Part shown: one piece after another, positions 52,523 through 60,338 of the stretch
How positions within the stretch are numbered: position 1 is the first letter of the stretch
Layout of the letters: each line of letters opens with the position of its first letter
NCBI GenBank assembly: GCA_035309005.1
Contig: DATGFP010000015.1
Span: forward strand, 62,001-126,000
Reading direction: 5' to 3'
Length of the DNA: 64,000 bases
Source: DATARH01 sp035309005
Lineage (GTDB): Bacteria; Pseudomonadota; Alphaproteobacteria; ATCC43930; CGMCC-115725
The notes under the pieces: generated by a model
Seen by the model: the letters and a program-made list of their open reading frames with translations, nothing else
Told to the model about the DNA's origin: nothing
Databases searched by the model: none
Made by a program: the position numbers and the translations under genes

Positions 52523-53572
52523 TCAGTCGTGGACGGCCGTGCCGGCGAGCAGCGCTTCGGGATCGAGCGCGACATTGCGGCGCAGCGTGCCGACGCGGCC
52601 GATCGTCGGTGCGGCCTTGCCATCGACCGTGATCGCGAGGGCCCCGGCGTTGCCGGTGCGCAGGAACAAGCCGGCGCGCGGCACGCGATAGGTCTGCCCG
52701 GCTTTCAACACGCGCGAGAAGACGATCGACTGGGTCTCGCCCGAGCGCACCTGGATCCAGCAATCGGCAACGGCGCGGATCTCGATGTCCTCGCCCGGTT
52801 TGCTCGCCGCATCGTCCGACCGCGCAACGGCACCGGAGGATGCGGGCGGTGGGCTGACGCTGGCGACTGAAGCGCTTGCTGCCGGGCCACCGGTCGCGGG
52901 CTTGCCTGCCGCCGCTTCGCCGCCCGGAGACGCCGCTTCGCCAGCCGTCGATGCGTCGACCGCGGGCCCCGATTCGCCCGTCGAGGATACCGGTGGGGCC
53001 GCCCCCGCTTTGTCGGCGACATGATCGGGCGGCGCCGGCGCGCCCTGACCGCCAGACTTTTTATCGGTCGCCTTTGCCGCCGGTTGCAGCTCGGCCGGTA
53101 TCGCGGCGACGCGTTCGGGGCGGCTGCGCTCGCCGGTCGAGAGGTAATACCAGGTGCCGTAGCCGCACAGCGCCAGGATCAGCGCAACGAGCAGGATCGG
53201 GGCGCCGGGTAGGCTGCGCTCGGCGAGGGGAACCGGCAGCGTCAGATCCGGGCGAACGTGGACATCAGCCGATTGCGACTTGTAGCGGTCGAGGACGCGG
53301 TCGCCGTCGAGGCCGAGATACTGTGCATAGGCGCGGATGAACCCGATCGCGTAGGTCGGGCCCGGCAAATCCTGGGCGCGCCCTTGCTCGATGGCGGCGA
53401 GATAACCCGGCCGGATGCGCAGCGCCTCGCCAATGACGTCAAGGCTAAGGCCGAGCTCCTCGCGGCGCTCGGACAAGATCACGCCGACCGGCCGCACGGC
53501 AGGGGCCGGCTGGGCCAGATCGCTCTCCAGCCCGTCGCTGAACGGCCTCCTCAGTCGCTGAAACAGGTTCAC
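52523..53572 (-). CDS. rodZ: RodZ-like helix-turn-helix membrane protein
   Basis: The 349-residue protein has the RodZ layout. A cytoplasmic Cro-type helix-turn-helix (EELGLSLDVIGEALRIRPGY, about residues 38-57) with the DLPGPTYAIGFIRAYAQYL segment precedes one membrane helix (about 124-144), a long Ala/Pro-rich periplasmic linker and a C-terminal DUF4115 beta domain (about 265-345). RodZ links MreB to the cell-wall machinery and helps set cell shape. The pairing with ispG is common in alphaproteobacteria. Confidence 0.85.
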   Translation of the reverse strand: MNLFQRLRRPFSDGLESDLAQPAPAVRPVGVILSERREELGLSLDVIGEALRIRPGYLAAIEQGRAQDLPGPTYAIGFIRAYAQYLGLDGDRVLDRYKSQSADVHVRPDLTLPVPLAERSLPGAPILLVALILALCGYGTWYYLSTGERSRPERVAAIPAELQPAAKATDKKSGGQGAPAPPDHVADKAGAAPPVSSTGESGPAVDASTAGEAASPGGEAAAGKPATGGPAASASVASVSPPPASSGAVARSDDAASKPGEDIEIRAVADCWIQVRSGETQSIVFSRVLKAGQTYRVPRAGLFLRTGNAGALAITVDGKAAPTIGRVGTLRRNVALDPEALLAGTAVHD

Positions 53573-53701
53573 GCGTAATTATCCTACGGCAAGATACGCG
53601 TCACGTCCAACCGCAGCCCCCGGCGCCGAGATCGCCGCTTTTCTCTGACACTCGCGGCGAGTCCCCATTGGCGAGCGATCCGCTCGGCGCCTTCTTCTCA
53701 T

Positions 53702-56029
53702 TCACAAGGCGATGGCGTGGTCGCTTGCATAGGCCTCGAGCCAACGCCGCAGCGAATGATCCGGGCGGCCGCCGATCTCGTCGAGATAGCGTGCCAATGG
53801 CGCGGCGTCGAGGCTGCGAATCATCGCCTTGACCGGCCCTATCGCGGTGGCGGTGAGAGACAGCGTGCGGAAGCCGAGCGCGATCAGCACCATCGCATCG
53901 AGCGGACTGCCGGCCATCTCGCCGCATATGCTCAGCGGCGTCGCGGCGTCCCGGCATTGCGCGATGACTTGGCGGAAAAGTGCGACCATCGGCGCCGACA
54001 ACAGATCGTACCGCTCGGCGAGCCGTGGATTGCCGCGGTCGCAGGCAAACAGAAACTGCGCCAGATCGTTGGTGCCGATCGAGAGGAAGTCGACGTGCCG
54101 CAACAGGGCCGGCAGCTGCCACAGCAGTGAGGGGACTTCCAGCATCACGCCGACCTTAACGGAGCGTGGCGGCTCGCAGTCCGCAGCCGCCCGGGCGCGC
54201 TCCTTTTCGAGCAACTCTTTGGCTGCTTCGAACTCGGCGATCTCGGCGATCATCGGGAATTTGACGAACAGGTCGCGACCTGCGGCGGCGCGCAGCAGCG
54301 CGCGCAATTGCTGGCGCAGCATCGCCGGGCGGTCGAGGCCGATGCGAATGGCCCGCCATCCCATCGCCGGGTTCTCCTCGGCGGATTGCGGCAGATATGG
54401 CAATGCCTTGTCACCGCCGATATCGAGCGTGCGGAATACGATCGGTCGACTTTCCGCCTGTTCGTATACCTCCCGGTAAAACGCCACCTGGTCGGCGACG
54501 CCGGGAAAGGTGTGACGGGTCAAAAGCGGGATCTCGGTGCGGAACAAGCCGACCCCTTTGGCACCGGTCGCGCGCAATTGAGCAAGGTCGAGCAGCAAGC
54601 CGGCATTGAGCAGCAGCTTGACCTCGACGCCGTCGCGGGTGACCGCTGGGGTGTCGCGCAAGGTGTCGTAATAGGCCCGGCGGCGGGTGCGGACTGCAAC
54701 TGTCGCCGCAACGCTCTGCTGGATGTCGGCGCGCGGCCGCAGCAAAACCATGCCGTGCTCGCCGTCGACAATCACGATATCGCCGGTCTCGACCTGCCGC
54801 GTCACCTCGGCGACGCGGCCGACGACCGGGATGTCGAAGGCCCGCGCAACGATCGCCACGTGGGCCGTCGGGGAGCCCTCCTCGAGTACCAGCCCCTTGA
54901 TTCGCCGGTGCGCGTAGTCGAGCAGCTCGGCCGGCCCCATCGATTGCGCGACGACGATGAATTCGGCCGGCAGCTCGGCCGCCTGGCCGGCTAGCGGGCC
55001 AGCGAGGAATTGCTGCAGCCGGTTCGCAAGATCCTCGAGATCGTAGAGCCGCTCGCGCAGGTAGGGGTCGGTGACCTGCATCATGCGGCTCTTCGTCTCG
55101 TCGCGCACCTTCTGAACCGCGGCTTCGGCGGTCAGCCCGCTGCGCACCGCCTCGGCAATCCGACCCAACCAACCGCGATCGGCGGCGAACATGCGATAGG
55201 TCTCGATGATGTCGCGGTGTTCGCCGGGGCCAAGCCCGCGGCTGGCATCGACCAGCCTGTCCACCGAGTCCTGCATCGCGCCGACCGCCTCGCGCAGGCG
55301 CCGCTGCTCGGCCTCGACGTTCTCGGCGACGACCTGGCGGATTACGACCCTCGGCTCGTGCAACACCGCCGGGCCCATCGCCAAGCCCGGGTTTAGCCGG
55401 AGGCCGTCGAGCCGCATTGGCAGCGCCGCGCCGGTCCGGCTTTCAGCCATTTCCAGCGGGTTGACGAGTTCGCCGCTGGCGACCAGCTCGGCGACGATCA
55501 TCGCGATCGTCTGCAGGACTTCGATCTCGTCCTCGCTGTATTGTCGGGGCGTCCGGTTCTGCACCACCATGACGCCGAGGACGCGGCCGCCGCGCAGGAT
55601 CGGCGCCCCCATCAGCGAGTGGTAGATTTCCTCGCCGGTCTCCGGACGGTAGGCGAAGTCGGGGTGGGACTGGGCGTCGGCCAATGCCAGCGGCCGGGCA
55701 CTCGCCGCGATACTGCCGACGAGGCCTTCGCCGACCCTGAGGCGGGTGCGATGCACCGCCTCGGGACGCAAGCCCTCGGTCGCGAACAGCTCCAGCACTT
55801 CACCGGCCCGCATCACATAGGCCGAGCACACCTCGGCGACCATTTCCGCCGCGATCACCCGCACGATCCGGTCGAGCCGCTCCTGCGCGCTGCCCGAGCC
55901 GGCCATGATGCCGCGCAGGCGGCGCAGCAGCCGACGGGTCGCCGTGACGTGCGCCTCGGTCGAGTCGGGCGCGGCCGGAATGGTGCGCGCGGGTGCGGTG
56001 TCGGGAGCCTTGCCGATGACCTCGCTCAT
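53702..56029 (-). CDS. ptsP: Phosphoenolpyruvate-protein phosphotransferase PtsP (EI-Ntr)
   Basis: The 775-residue protein has an N-terminal GAF domain (about residues 45-185) and the enzyme I parts: the phosphohistidine domain with GSPTAHVAI (active His about 390) and the PEP-binding barrel (RTEIPLLTR, IFKTLD-like FRTLDIGGDK and the GEMAGSP motif). It starts the nitrogen-type phosphotransfer chain to NPr and EIIA-Ntr, which tunes nitrogen, carbon and potassium metabolism. The GAF domain would sense glutamine or alpha-ketoglutarate. Its ATG overlaps the stop of the monooxygenase gene by four bases. Confidence 0.93.
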   Translation of the reverse strand: MSEVIGKAPDTAPARTIPAAPDSTEAHVTATRRLLRRLRGIMAGSGSAQERLDRIVRVIAAEMVAEVCSAYVMRAGEVLELFATEGLRPEAVHRTRLRVGEGLVGSIAASARPLALADAQSHPDFAYRPETGEEIYHSLMGAPILRGGRVLGVMVVQNRTPRQYSEDEIEVLQTIAMIVAELVASGELVNPLEMAESRTGAALPMRLDGLRLNPGLAMGPAVLHEPRVVIRQVVAENVEAEQRRLREAVGAMQDSVDRLVDASRGLGPGEHRDIIETYRMFAADRGWLGRIAEAVRSGLTAEAAVQKVRDETKSRMMQVTDPYLRERLYDLEDLANRLQQFLAGPLAGQAAELPAEFIVVAQSMGPAELLDYAHRRIKGLVLEEGSPTAHVAIVARAFDIPVVGRVAEVTRQVETGDIVIVDGEHGMVLLRPRADIQQSVAATVAVRTRRRAYYDTLRDTPAVTRDGVEVKLLLNAGLLLDLAQLRATGAKGVGLFRTEIPLLTRHTFPGVADQVAFYREVYEQAESRPIVFRTLDIGGDKALPYLPQSAEENPAMGWRAIRIGLDRPAMLRQQLRALLRAAAGRDLFVKFPMIAEIAEFEAAKELLEKERARAAADCEPPRSVKVGVMLEVPSLLWQLPALLRHVDFLSIGTNDLAQFLFACDRGNPRLAERYDLLSAPMVALFRQVIAQCRDAATPLSICGEMAGSPLDAMVLIALGFRTLSLTATAIGPVKAMIRSLDAAPLARYLDEIGGRPDHSLRRWLEAYASDHAIAL

Positions 56030-57153
56030 CCTCCGGGACCCTGGTCGGCCGACGGCCGGGGCCCGAGCGAGGCGTGCCGACGCCGGATAACTGTGAGCGC
56101 CTGATCGACCAGTTCGGTAAGGATCTCGGCGGTGCTCTGCTCGCCGGTGACCATGCCGACGCTCTGCCCTGCCATCAGAGAGCCCCCTTCGACGTCGCCG
56201 TCGATGACGGCACGCCGCAGCGCACCGGCCCAGAAATGCTCAATCTCGAGCTGTGCCTCCTTTTGCGATAGCTCACCGCGGTTGAAGCGTTCGATCAGCT
56301 CGCGCTGCACGCTGAGGAACCGCTCGCTCGCCGGGTTGGCGAGTGCGCGCACCGGAATGACAGGGAAGCGGGTGTCGAGTTGCACCGAGGGCACCGCGTC
56401 GCGTGCCGCCGCGCGGATGAAGGCGCGCTTGAACCGCGGGTGTGCGATCGATTCGTGGGCGCATACGAACCGCGTGCCGAGCTGCACGCCTGCGGCGCCC
56501 ATTTCGAGATAGCTCAGCATTGCCTCGCCGCGGCCGATCCCGCCGGCGACGAACACCGGCACCTCGCCGAGATGCGGCAGTACCTCCTGCGCCAACACCG
56601 CAGCGGAGACCGGCCCGATATGGCCGCCGGCCTCGCTGCCCTCGATAACGATCGCGTCGGCTCCCATGCGAACCAGCTTTTTCGCGAGCGCCAGTGCCGG
56701 TGCAAAGCAAACGACGCGTGCGCCGCCGTCGCGGATGCGCTGGATCGCCGCCGCGCCAGGAATGCCGCCAGCAAGCACCACGTGACCGACGCGGTGCGCG
56801 ACGCACACGTCAATCAATTCGGTCAGTTGCGGGTGCAACGTGATCAGGTTCACTCCGAACGGTTTCTCCGTCAGGGCCGCTGTAGCCGCGATCTCCTCGG
56901 CGAGCAGGGCGGGCGACATCGAGCCCGAGGCGATGACGCCAAACCCGCCGGCATTTGAAATTGCCGTGACGAGACTGCGCTCCGAGACCCAAGTCATCGC
57001 TCCGCCCATCAGGGCAAGATCGGTGCCAAGGAAGGCGCGGCCACGCGCCCATAAGCGGTCAAGCACGGCGCGCAGCTGATTCCTTTCGCTGTCCGGCTCG
57101 CCCACGGAAGGCGCTGCCGGCGTGCGATCCGCTTCGACCTGCGTTTCGCTCAT
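56026..57153 (-). CDS. Nitronate monooxygenase / NPD-family flavoprotein
   Basis: The 375-residue protein is a TIM-barrel FMN enzyme of the nitronate monooxygenase (2-nitropropane dioxygenase) family. It has SNAGGFGVIASG (about residues 66-77), the VNLITLHPQL strand, IEGSEAGGHIGPV (about 169-181, active His in GGH) and the VFVAGGIGRGEAM phosphate-binding loop (about 200-212). The likely reaction is oxidation of alkyl nitronates; some members act instead as enoyl reductases or quinone reductases. It is coupled to lysC before it and to ptsP after it by 4-bp overlaps. Confidence 0.85.
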   Translation of the reverse strand: MSETQVEADRTPAAPSVGEPDSERNQLRAVLDRLWARGRAFLGTDLALMGGAMTWVSERSLVTAISNAGGFGVIASGSMSPALLAEEIAATAALTEKPFGVNLITLHPQLTELIDVCVAHRVGHVVLAGGIPGAAAIQRIRDGGARVVCFAPALALAKKLVRMGADAIVIEGSEAGGHIGPVSAAVLAQEVLPHLGEVPVFVAGGIGRGEAMLSYLEMGAAGVQLGTRFVCAHESIAHPRFKRAFIRAAARDAVPSVQLDTRFPVIPVRALANPASERFLSVQRELIERFNRGELSQKEAQLEIEHFWAGALRRAVIDGDVEGGSLMAGQSVGMVTGEQSTAEILTELVDQALTVIRRRHASLGPRPSADQGPGG

Positions 57154-58373
57154 CTCGGGTCGTCGAGGCCGTATGCGGTGTGCAGCGCGCGCAGCGCGAG
57201 CTCGGTGTACTCGGCGGCGATCAGCACGCTGACCTTGATTTCCGAGGTAGAGATCACCTGGATGTTGATGCTCTTATCGGCCAGTGTCTGGAACATCTGC
57301 TTGGCGACGCCGGCATGGCTGCGCATGCCGACACCGATGACCGAGATCTTGACGACGTTGGGATCGGGCTTGAGATCGGTAAATCCGATCTGGTCGCGGC
57401 AACCTTCCAGCACGGCGACCGCGCGGTCGAGATCGCTGCGCCCGACCGTGAACGTCAGGTCCGTGGTTTTGCCGTCCTCCGAGACATTCTGCACGATCAT
57501 ATCGACATTGATCGCGTTGTCGGCGAGCGGACCGAAGATCGCCGCAGCGACGCCTGGTCGGTCCGCAACGTGCTGCACGGTGATTTTTGCTTCGTCGCGG
57601 CTATAGGCGATGCCGCTGACGACCCGGGTTTCCACGATTTCATCCTCGTCGACGACGAGCGTTCCGGGGCTGTCGGAAAAGCTCGATAAGACCTGCAGGC
57701 GCACCCGATGGTTCATCGCCAGTTCGACCGAGCGCGTCTGCAAGACCCGCGCTCCCTGCGACGCCATTTCGAGCATCTCCTCATAGGTGATTTTATTCAG
57801 CTTTGTCGCCCTGGCAACGATACGCGGATCGGTCGTGTAGACCCCATCGACATCGGTGAAGATGTCGCAGCGGTCGGCCTTGAGCGCGGCGGCGAGCGCC
57901 ACTGCCGAGGTGTCCGAGCCGCCGCGGCCGAGGGTGGTTATGCGCCCGCGCGGTCCGATACCCTGGAATCCGGCGACGACCGCGACCTGACCTCGGGCGA
58001 GGCGCTGCTCCAATTCGACGGTGTGGATCGCCTCGATCCTGGCCTTGCCGTAGACTTCGTCCGTGCGGATCGGAATCTGCCAGCCGAGCCACGAACGTGC
58101 GTCGACCCCGAGCGCCTGCAAGGACAGCGCCATTAGCCCCGCCGTCACCTGCTCGCCGGACGCGACGATGACGTCGTATTCGCGCGCATCGTGCAGCGGG
58201 CTCACCTGGCGGGCCCAGTCGACAAGCTGGTTGGTCGTTCCCGCCATTGCCGAGACGACGACCGCGACCTCGTTGCCGGCATCGACTTGGCGCTTGACCC
58301 GCTGCGCCGCGTTCCGGATGCGATCGACGTCGGCGACCGACGTCCCGCCAAACTTCTGAACGATGCGCGCCAT
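57150..58373 (-). CDS. lysC: Aspartokinase
   Basis: The 407-residue aspartate kinase phosphorylates aspartate in the first step toward lysine, threonine, methionine and diaminopimelate. Motifs are KFGGTSVAD at the N-terminus, TTLGRGGSDTSA (about 155-166) and TDVDGVYTTDPR (about 179-190). Two ACT domains fill the C-terminal 150 residues (IGVGMRSHAGVAKQMF in the second) and give feedback control. ATG 58373 fits the family start; 58394 would add seven residues. It is the first gene of the lysC-monooxygenase-ptsP operon and divergent from ubiG. Confidence 0.93.
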   Translation of the reverse strand: MARIVQKFGGTSVADVDRIRNAAQRVKRQVDAGNEVAVVVSAMAGTTNQLVDWARQVSPLHDAREYDVIVASGEQVTAGLMALSLQALGVDARSWLGWQIPIRTDEVYGKARIEAIHTVELEQRLARGQVAVVAGFQGIGPRGRITTLGRGGSDTSAVALAAALKADRCDIFTDVDGVYTTDPRIVARATKLNKITYEEMLEMASQGARVLQTRSVELAMNHRVRLQVLSSFSDSPGTLVVDEDEIVETRVVSGIAYSRDEAKITVQHVADRPGVAAAIFGPLADNAINVDMIVQNVSEDGKTTDLTFTVGRSDLDRAVAVLEGCRDQIGFTDLKPDPNVVKISVIGVGMRSHAGVAKQMFQTLADKSINIQVISTSEIKVSVLIAAEYTELALRALHTAYGLDDPR

Positions 58374-58538
58374 CTTTCTCTCTTGATAGGCCACCCGCCT
58401 TTTTGCCGCGCCGGGCGACCGCCGTTCCTCCGTCCGGGAACCGACGAACGGCCGTTGCGATCAGATTGTCGGCGCCGCCTGCATTCCGCATACTCCATTG
58501 CGCGGCCGGCGGCCACCGGATCGCGCGGAGCCGAGCAC

Positions 58539-59279
58539 ATGGCTGAATTCGGCGATACCGTAGACCGGCAGGATGTCGAGCGCTTCGCGACGCAAAGTGC
58601 GAGTTGGTGGGATCCGGCGGGCAGCTTTCGCCCGCTGCATCAGATAAACCCCCCGCGCCTCGATTTCATCCGCCATCGACTGCTCGCGCATTTCGGCCGC
58701 GATCCGCTCGCGCTGTCGCCGTTCACCGGGCTCAGCCTCGCCGATATCGGCTGCGGCGGCGGTCTCGTGACCGAGCCGATGACCCGACTGGGTTTTAGCG
58801 TCACCGGCATCGACGCCGGCGCCGCCGCGATCGAGGTCGCTCGCTCCCATGCCGAGGAAAACGGCCTCGCGATCACTTACCGGGTCGGCGATATCGCCGC
58901 GCTCGCCGCCGCCGGCGAGCGTTTCGATGCCGTCCTCGCGCTTGAGATTGTCGAGCACGTCGCGGACCGCGACGCCTTCTTCGCCGCGCTCGGTGCCGTG
59001 GTGAAGCCGGGTGGCGCCTTTATCGGCGCGACGCTGAACCGCACCGCGCGCTCGTTCGCGATGGCGATCGTCGGCGCCGAATATCTTCTCCATTGGCTGC
59101 AACCCGGCACGCATGATTGGCGCCGCTTTGTGCGCCCGTCTGAATTTATCCTCGGCCTGCGCCGCGCCAGGCTCGCGACCACCGCCATCACCGGGCTGGG
59201 CTATGATTGGCGCCGCGGCTTGTGGAGCGAATCGGATGACCTATCGGTCAACTACCTCTTAGCCGCCGTGCGGCGCTAG
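58539..59279 (+). CDS. ubiG: Ubiquinone biosynthesis O-methyltransferase
   Basis: The 246-residue class I methyltransferase matches UbiG, which makes both O-methylations in ubiquinone synthesis. Features are the N-terminal ATQSASWWDPAGSFRPLH (about residues 16-33), the SAM-binding loop DIGCGGGLVTEPM (about 69-81), GIDAGAAAIEVA (about 91-102), and the late LQPGTHDWRRFVRPSE segment. ATG 58539 was chosen because the family N-terminus follows at once. Divergence from lysC is a conserved arrangement. Confidence 0.93.
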   Translation: MAEFGDTVDRQDVERFATQSASWWDPAGSFRPLHQINPPRLDFIRHRLLAHFGRDPLALSPFTGLSLADIGCGGGLVTEPMTRLGFSVTGIDAGAAAIEVARSHAEENGLAITYRVGDIAALAAAGERFDAVLALEIVEHVADRDAFFAALGAVVKPGGAFIGATLNRTARSFAMAIVGAEYLLHWLQPGTHDWRRFVRPSEFILGLRRARLATTAITGLGYDWRRGLWSESDDLSVNYLLAAVRR

Positions 59280-59690
59280 TCACGCATCGGTCGTCGGGAC
59301 CCAGGGAATGCGTCCGAACGAGATGCCCTCGTCCGACAGTTCGCGCGACTCCTCGGCGCTCGCCTCGCCGTAGATGCCGTGCGCATCAACCTCGCCATAG
59401 TGGATCTTGCGCGCTTCCTCGGCGAAGCGCTCGCCGACATAATCGCAGTTAGTCTCGACCTGCCGGCGCAGTTCAACCAGCGCGGCGCGCATCTGAGCCG
59501 GCGAGAACGGTGCGGTGTTTTTGCGTGAGCGGGCGATGCTGGGCGCCATCAGCGCCTTTTCGACCTGGGCGTCGCCGCATTCCGGGCAGGCGATCTCGCC
59601 GGCCTTCTGCTGTGCTTCGAAGCCGTCGCCATCGCAGAACCACCCGTCGAATTGATGGCCGGCAGAGCAGCGCAAGGCGAACAGAATCAT
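59280..59690 (-). CDS. DUF1178 family protein
   Basis: The 136-residue protein starts MILFALRCSAGHQFDGWF and carries a zinc-ribbon pattern (RCSAGH early and CPECGD at about residue 40), a central helix (PAQMRAALVELRRQVE) and the conserved end with ARKIHYGE. This is the usual DUF1178 layout and length. Its function is unknown. ATG 59690 was preferred because the family begins there; the longer upstream frame is not protein-like. The stop abuts the ubiG stop on the other strand. Confidence 0.88.
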   Translation of the reverse strand: MILFALRCSAGHQFDGWFCDGDGFEAQQKAGEIACPECGDAQVEKALMAPSIARSRKNTAPFSPAQMRAALVELRRQVETNCDYVGERFAEEARKIHYGEVDAHGIYGEASAEESRELSDEGISFGRIPWVPTTDA

Positions 59691-59765
59691 CGAGAAGACC
59701 TCCGAACCGGACAAATCTAGACCGACCGCCTCCACTTTAGCAATCTCTGCCAAGAGTGCTAAACA

Positions 59766-60338
59766 ATGTCTGAAAGCATTCCCTCCGCTTGGCTGACGCG
59801 CTTCGCTCGGCTGATCCAGCGTGGCGGCTCGGTGCTCGACCTCGCGGCGGGCGGCGGCCGACACACTCGGCTGCTGCTCGATATGGGATTTAGGGTGACC
59901 GCAGTCGACCGCGACGTCGAACGGCTACGCCCGCTTGCGGGCGAACGCTGCGAACTGCGCGCGATTGATCTGGAAGCTGGCGCGCCGTGGCCGCTTGGCC
60001 GCAACTATGACGGTATTGTCGTGATCAACTACCTGCATCGCCCGCTATTGGCGCCGCTCGCGGCGGCATTGGCGCCGGGCGGCGTCGTGATCTACGAGAC
60101 CTTCGCGGTCGGAAACGAACGGTTCGGCCGGCCACGCAACCCCGAATTTCTGCTCCGTCCCGGCGAGTTGCTCGCCGCCTTCGCGGCGCTGAGCGTGGTT
60201 GCCTTCGAGCAAGGTGAAGTCACCCAACCGCGACCCGCGGTGATCCAGCGCATTGCGGCGGTTGCGGGTCCGCACGGAGAACTGCCTGAGTGTCCCGCTG
60301 AGACGACGGTCGGTCACTCCGCCGCGATGCGGTCGTAG
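59766..60338 (+). CDS. SAM-dependent methyltransferase, TehB-like
   Basis: The 190-residue protein has a class I methyltransferase core: VLDLAAGGGRHTRLLLDMG (about residues 23-41), VTAVDRDVERL (about 44-54), the NYDGIVVINYLHRPLL strand (about 79-94) and VIYETFAVGNERFG (about 107-120). The YETFA motif is typical of small TehB/UbiE-like enzymes often found beside other alphaproteobacterial housekeeping genes. Substrate unknown. Its last 25 bp overlap the end of valS on the other strand. Confidence 0.8.
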   Translation: MSESIPSAWLTRFARLIQRGGSVLDLAAGGGRHTRLLLDMGFRVTAVDRDVERLRPLAGERCELRAIDLEAGAPWPLGRNYDGIVVINYLHRPLLAPLAAALAPGGVVIYETFAVGNERFGRPRNPEFLLRPGELLAAFAALSVVAFEQGEVTQPRPAVIQRIAAVAGPHGELPECPAETTVGHSAAMRS

